A stretch of DNA of 64,000 bases from Salegentibacter echinorum. Its GTDB lineage: Bacteria; Bacteroidota; Bacteroidia; Flavobacteriales; Flavobacteriaceae. Where the stretch lies: positions 434,001 through 498,000 of the forward strand of contig NZ_FQVT01000001.1 in assembly GCF_900129445.1 (NCBI RefSeq), in the 5' to 3' direction. The position numbers and the translations under genes are program-made. This document shows, piece after piece, positions 60,502 to 64,000 of the stretch. The notes beneath the pieces are model-generated. The model did not search any database, was not told where the DNA came from, and was given only the letters and a program-made list of their open reading frames with translations. The stretch's first letter is position 1; every line of letters begins with the position of its first letter.

Positions 60502-60918
60502 TTAAGCCGACTGCAGTTTTCTGTTTTTCTGCTTTTTACTCAATTTTTTCTTGCGTTTTCCTTTTTGTCGCCAAATTAGAAATCCGCTAACCGCGAGGAT
60601 GCCGGGAGCAATGCCAAAAAATGTATATAAGATTTTTATAGGAATACCACCCCAATCACCAAAGTGTAGGGGATAGGTGATACTTAATAAATGTGTAGAA
60701 AAAAGCTGATTCCTAATGAAAAAGCTCGTTGTTTCTTTTCCGGTTTTGGGATTGTAATCTACGTAATTTGAAAATTTATAATGAATAGGCAGGTCGGTAT
60801 CGGTGTGGCCGTAAAACCTTATTTTATCACCTTCTTTATCTGGCATTTTAATATAAGAAGGATCAAACCCTGGGTAGGTTTCCCGGGCTTTTTTCATAAT
60901 TCCGTCTAAGGAGCCCAT
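60502..60918 (-). pseudogene. Truncated PepSY-associated transmembrane protein (C-terminal part only)
   Basis: 138 codons from an ATG at 60918, although homologous-looking sequence continues upstream in frame to about 60958 (LHYQLHSEPIPNPTEI) before a stop. It resembles the last third of PepSY-TM proteins: a periplasmic segment (GSLDGIMKKARETYPGF, IRFYGHTDTDLP, NQLFSTHLLSITYPLHFGDW) and a last helix (GIPIKILYTFFGIAPGILAV then SGFLIWRQ). Full members have about 350-400 residues and four helices. The N-terminal half is missing, so it is probably a deletion relic. Confidence 0.75.
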
Positions 60919-60994
60919 GATTTCGGTCGGATTTGGAATTGGTTCGGAGTGTAGTTGATAATGTAATTAATACATCCAATAGAGAGAAGGAGTG

Positions 60995-61034
60995 GCATTG
61001 CTTTTTTAAGACTGTGGTCTTAGCAAAGCAATGC
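60995..61034. terminator. Nested hairpin downstream of the 95-aa gene
   Basis: Arms GCATTGCTTT and AAAGCAATGC enclose AAGAC-TGTG-GTCTT. It may terminate the small acidic gene on the minus strand, but no T-tract follows it. It lies at the edge of the PepSY deletion. Confidence 0.5.
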
Positions 61035-61059
61035 TAGAATTTTAAAGTCTTAGGATGAT

Positions 61060-61347
61060 TTAATCATCATCTTCTTCCTTTTCCGGGATTTCTATAAGCG
61101 GTTCATTGTAGTCATCTTCATCATAATCGTCTTCGTCAAAATTGGCCATGCTGTTCTCTAAGCGTGTACTTACTTTGACTAAATAAATGGTGTCTTCAGT
61201 TTTTACTTCTACTGCTTCTATGGTCTCATTTTTTGCATTTTTAAATGAGATCACGTGATCATCATCATAACCGTGAGGGTACTTTTCTACTAAAAGACTT
61301 AGTATTTCCGGGGTTAATTTTTTGTAGTCAACAATAGTTCTTTTCAT
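61060..61347 (-). CDS. Small acidic protein of unknown function, 95 aa
   Basis: Not a family I can name. Residues 1-65 form a small mixed domain (RTIVDYKKLTPEILSLLVEK, HVISFKNAKNETIEAVEVKT); the last 30 are almost all Asp and Glu with Tyr (DEDDYDEDDYNEPLIEIPEK). It has no signal or membrane helix and is likely cytoplasmic. It lies 66 bp downstream of aroB on the same strand and may be co-transcribed with it. Confidence 0.75.
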   Translation of the reverse strand: MKRTIVDYKKLTPEILSLLVEKYPHGYDDDHVISFKNAKNETIEAVEVKTEDTIYLVKVSTRLENSMANFDEDDYDEDDYNEPLIEIPEKEEDDD

Positions 61348-61413
61348 AAGGAATTGAGCTTGTTTGATTCGTTTTAAAGATAAAAAATCTTTTTAAAATA
61401 TAATTAAATGAAG

Positions 61414-62481
61414 CTATGCTTCCTCATAATATTTGAAAGCATCCCATATAAGATTAGTGGGAACCTGGCAGTCCAAAACCGGCTCACCTATATCCTTCAA
61501 TAGTACAAAATTTATATTCCCGTGGGAATTTTTTTTATCGTATTTCATTAAATTTATAATCTGCGGAATGTCTTCCTTATTAAATTCTACTTTCTCATAG
61601 ATATCAAGTATTTTACCGGTAATACTGGCTAATTTTTCTTCCGGAAAATCCTGAAGTTTACAGGAAAGTTGTGATGCCAAAATCATCCCAACAGCGATAG
61701 CTTCCCCGTGTAATAGGGTTGTTTTTTTAGGATGTGTCAAAAAATAGGACTCAATGGCGTGGCCAAGCGTATGCCCATAGTTTAGAGTTTTTCGTAAGCC
61801 GTTTTCTCTGGGGTCCTCCAACACGACTTTAGCCTTTATTTCTATAGATTCTTTGATAATATCATCCAGGTCGTCTAAGTTAAGCGCACTCAAGTTAGTT
61901 ACTTTATTCCAGTATTCTTCACTGCTAATTAAGCCGTGTTTAAGAATTTCTGCCAGGCCGCTGCGCATCTCATTTTGTGGTAGTGTTTTTAAAAAAACAG
62001 AATCTACCAAAACCATTTCGGCGTGGTTTATTACACCTATCTGGTTTTTTAAATTTCCCAGATCTACGCCGGTTTTTCCGCCCACAGAGGCGTCAACCAT
62101 GGCCAAAAGACTGGTGGGAATATTTATATAGCTAATGCCGCGTTTAAAGGTAGAAGCAACAAAGCCACCAAGATCTGTAACAACCCCGCCACCTAAATTG
62201 ATCATTAGACTTTTTCTATCGGCATCTAACTCAGAAAGGGCATTCCATAAGCCTGTGCAGGTTTCCAAATTTTTATGAATTTCCCCCGCTTCAATTTCTA
62301 AGATTTCAAAATCTTTCGCATTCTCAAGCTGCTGGAGAAAGGTTGCTAAACAATCCCTATGTGTATTTTTATCTACCAAAATAAACACTTTTGAAGCGCT
62401 ACTTTGCTCTAAGTAAGTATTTAGCCGGTTAAACGCTTCTTCTTGAAAGTAAACCGGACCTTTAACTGCCGTATTAGACAT
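61414..62481 (-). CDS. aroB: 3-dehydroquinate synthase
   Basis: 355 residues. NAD-binding segment INLGGGVVTDLGGFVASTF near 95-113, SLLAMVDASVGGKTGVDL, and metal ligands Glu in MRSGLAEILKHGL and His in LNYGHTLGHAIES and LLHGEAIAVGM. It converts DAHP to 3-dehydroquinate, the substrate of AroQ encoded 3.8 kb away. Divergent from proline dehydrogenase. Confidence 0.96.
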   Translation of the reverse strand: MSNTAVKGPVYFQEEAFNRLNTYLEQSSASKVFILVDKNTHRDCLATFLQQLENAKDFEILEIEAGEIHKNLETCTGLWNALSELDADRKSLMINLGGGVVTDLGGFVASTFKRGISYINIPTSLLAMVDASVGGKTGVDLGNLKNQIGVINHAEMVLVDSVFLKTLPQNEMRSGLAEILKHGLISSEEYWNKVTNLSALNLDDLDDIIKESIEIKAKVVLEDPRENGLRKTLNYGHTLGHAIESYFLTHPKKTTLLHGEAIAVGMILASQLSCKLQDFPEEKLASITGKILDIYEKVEFNKEDIPQIINLMKYDKKNSHGNINFVLLKDIGEPVLDCQVPTNLIWDAFKYYEEA

Positions 62482-62587
62482 GATTTTTGACGTTTTTAAA
62501 AGATATAATTTAGCTTCGAAAATAAGCAGAATTATTCATTAAGAAATCAAACTTCAATAATTATATTTGCGAGAATAACAAAAGGCT

Positions 62588-63790
62588 ATGATTAATAGAA
62601 AAATTTTTAACGATACCAAAACGGCTTTTAAATTAAAAACCGATTTGGAGTTAGATCGTGCTATCTTTTTATTTAGCATGATGAATAAAAAAAAATTGGT
62701 TGATGCTGGTTCCTGGTTAACCAAAATGTCTTTAAAATTGCATTTACCGGTAGAAGGGCTTATAAAGAAAACAATTTTCGAACAATTTTGTGGGGGGGTT
62801 ACAGAGGAAGATTGTAAGCCGTTAACCAAGAACATGTACCAGGCAAAATTGCACAGTATTTTAGATTATTCTGTAGAAGGTAAAGCTACCGAAGAAGAGT
62901 TTGATGCCGCTTTGGAAACAAAGATGGGACTTATAAAATTTGCAGCTAAAAGTGAAGAATTACCATTTTCTTTATTTAAACCAACCGGGATTGGTCGTTT
63001 TGAAATTTGGGAAAAGATTTCTGAACGTATTAATTTAAGTGATGATGAGAAGAAAGAATGGAACCGCGTTAAAGAAAGGGTAGATGAACTTTGTAATTGT
63101 GCTTACGAGAATAATGTAAGGCTGTATGCCGATGCCGAGCATAGTTGGATGCAGCTTGCCGCCGATGAGTTGATGGAGGACATGATGAAAAAATACAATA
63201 AGGAGAAAATCCTTATTTATAATACTTTTCAATGTTACCGTTGGGATCGCCTGGAATACATAAAAAATCTACATCAAAAAGCCAAAGATGAAGGTTTTAA
63301 GATTGGTGCTAAAATTGTTCGTGGTGCTTATTTAGAAATAGAAAATGCCCGCGCCAAAAAATATAATTATACCTCACCTATTTGTGAGAATAAAGAGGCG
63401 ACAGATGTAAACTTTAATAGTGTCATGTCTTATTGTCTTGCCAACTTAAATGATATCCATGTTTTTATTGGGACGCATAACGAGGTGAGTAATTACCTTG
63501 CGCTTCAAAGTATGGAAGATAAAGGTTTGGCTTTAGACGATGAACGTATATGGTTTAGTCAGCTTTATGGCATGAGTGACCATATTAGTTATAACCTGGC
63601 CAAGAAAGGTTACAATTCGGCAAAACTTTTGCCGTTTGGCCCTGTGCGGGATGTTGTGCCTTACTTATTGCGCAGGGCGCAGGAAAATACCTCTGTTAAA
63701 GGACAAACCGGTAGGGAGCTTTCGCTATTGGAAGAAGAAAAGAAACGCCGAAAAGGCCAGCCTACCAAGCATGATAGGGGAGAGCATTAA
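62588..63790 (+). CDS. Proline dehydrogenase (monofunctional PRODH)
   Basis: A 400-residue FAD enzyme oxidising proline to pyrroline-5-carboxylate. Barrel motifs: RLYADAEHSWMQLAADEL, IYNTFQCYRWDRLEYI, GAKIVRGAYLEIENARA, FIGTHNEVSNYLAL and the C-terminal LLPFGPVRDVVPYLLRRAQENTS that contacts FAD and proline. It is the single-domain form; the P5C dehydrogenase of bifunctional PutA is absent and must be separate. The tail is Lys/Arg-rich. Confidence 0.95.
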   Translation: MINRKIFNDTKTAFKLKTDLELDRAIFLFSMMNKKKLVDAGSWLTKMSLKLHLPVEGLIKKTIFEQFCGGVTEEDCKPLTKNMYQAKLHSILDYSVEGKATEEEFDAALETKMGLIKFAAKSEELPFSLFKPTGIGRFEIWEKISERINLSDDEKKEWNRVKERVDELCNCAYENNVRLYADAEHSWMQLAADELMEDMMKKYNKEKILIYNTFQCYRWDRLEYIKNLHQKAKDEGFKIGAKIVRGAYLEIENARAKKYNYTSPICENKEATDVNFNSVMSYCLANLNDIHVFIGTHNEVSNYLALQSMEDKGLALDDERIWFSQLYGMSDHISYNLAKKGYNSAKLLPFGPVRDVVPYLLRRAQENTSVKGQTGRELSLLEEEKKRRKGQPTKHDRGEH

Positions 63791-63805
63791 AAGATGCCAA
63801 TCTTT

Positions 63806-63844
63806 AAAAAAACCTGTTTTGATGTTTTTAGAACAGGTTTTTTT
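63806..63844 (+). terminator. Terminator of the proline dehydrogenase gene
   Basis: Stem AAAACCTGTT with its complement, AT-rich loop, then seven Ts. The remaining 156 bp to the window end hold no gene that I can see. Confidence 0.85.
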
Positions 63845-64000
63845 ATGATTTTTATTTGCTTTTGGAAAGGATTTTGAGCGAAACTATTTCGAAGTTTTTC
63901 TTAACTTTAGTTCGGTCTAACTTTATTGAAGGCCAAGCTCGGTAAATTCGAATATTTTCCTCAAATAAATTATGTGTGAAACAGATTTTTAAACTAAATA

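Noticed and set aside
1-64000. tRNA, rRNA or CRISPR arrays
   Set aside because: No cloverleaf with a T-arm GTTCGAATC core, no rRNA-like block and no regularly spaced direct repeats were found by eye; a covariance search would be needed for certainty.

Overview
The window is AT-rich chromosomal DNA from a member of the Bacteroidota, almost certainly Flavobacteriaceae. The evidence is the gene content: the gliding lipoprotein GldI, an OstA-like LPS-transport protein, DUF3810, head-GIN proteins, a SerB-SerA fusion and a lipoprotein azurin. Promoters fit the Bacteroidota pattern (TTG or TTTG, about 19 nt, TAnnTTTG), and starts rarely have a strong Shine-Dalgarno sequence. Gene content is mostly housekeeping. 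I see no rRNA, tRNA, CRISPR array, prophage or intact insertion sequence.

Layout. 1-3.8 kb: a TPR protein cut by the window edge, a class III aminotransferase and the OstA-like protein, all on the minus strand. 4.0-5.8 kb: two consecutive exported ferritin-like proteins. 5.8-11.9 kb: a minus-strand run of TrmH-type methyltransferase, M48 CAAX-type protease, RelA/SpoT, a Fur-family regulator and PurA. 12-13 kb: a small accessory island. 13.0-17.4 kb: two amidohydrolase-superfamily proteins in which only one of three domains keeps the metal-binding HxH motif. 17.6-24.3 kb: DUF3810 protein, PepD, a cyclophilin-FKBP fusion lipoprotein, GldI, NrnA and Ndk. 25-32.2 kb: M3 peptidase, azurin, SerB-SerA fusion, HMA protein and MATE exporter. 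32.4-38.6 kb: unknown secreted protein, YbbP/YbbA-like ABC pair, divergent TesA-like esterase and Lpd. 38.9-44 kb: collagen-like lipoprotein, two MsrB proteins, alpha/beta hydrolase, M48 lipoprotein and UMF1 transporter. 44.6-47.5 kb: ECF sigma factor, anti-sigma-like protein and two secreted repeat proteins, the first three genes overlapping. 47.9-55 kb: Lon, MeaB, Cmk and ribosomal protein S1. 55.1-64 kb: aldo/keto reductase, XerC/D recombinase, beta-barrel protein, AroQ, Dph6-like ATPase, MscS channel, a truncated PepSY-TM gene, small acidic protein, AroB and proline dehydrogenase.

Functional themes are envelope biogenesis and folding, stress and proteostasis (RelA/SpoT, Lon, M48 proteases, MsrB pair, ECF operon), and amino-acid and purine metabolism.

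Many intergenic spaces carry short dispersed palindromic repeats. One sits inside a transcription terminator, and two appear to supply or abut the stop codons of neighbouring genes. No wholly new system is obvious. The best leads are the sigma/anti-sigma/repeat-protein operon, the inactive-looking amidohydrolase domains, the SerB-SerA fusion, the sigma-54-like lon promoter with a repeated 10-mer, and the repeat-in-terminator arrangement.
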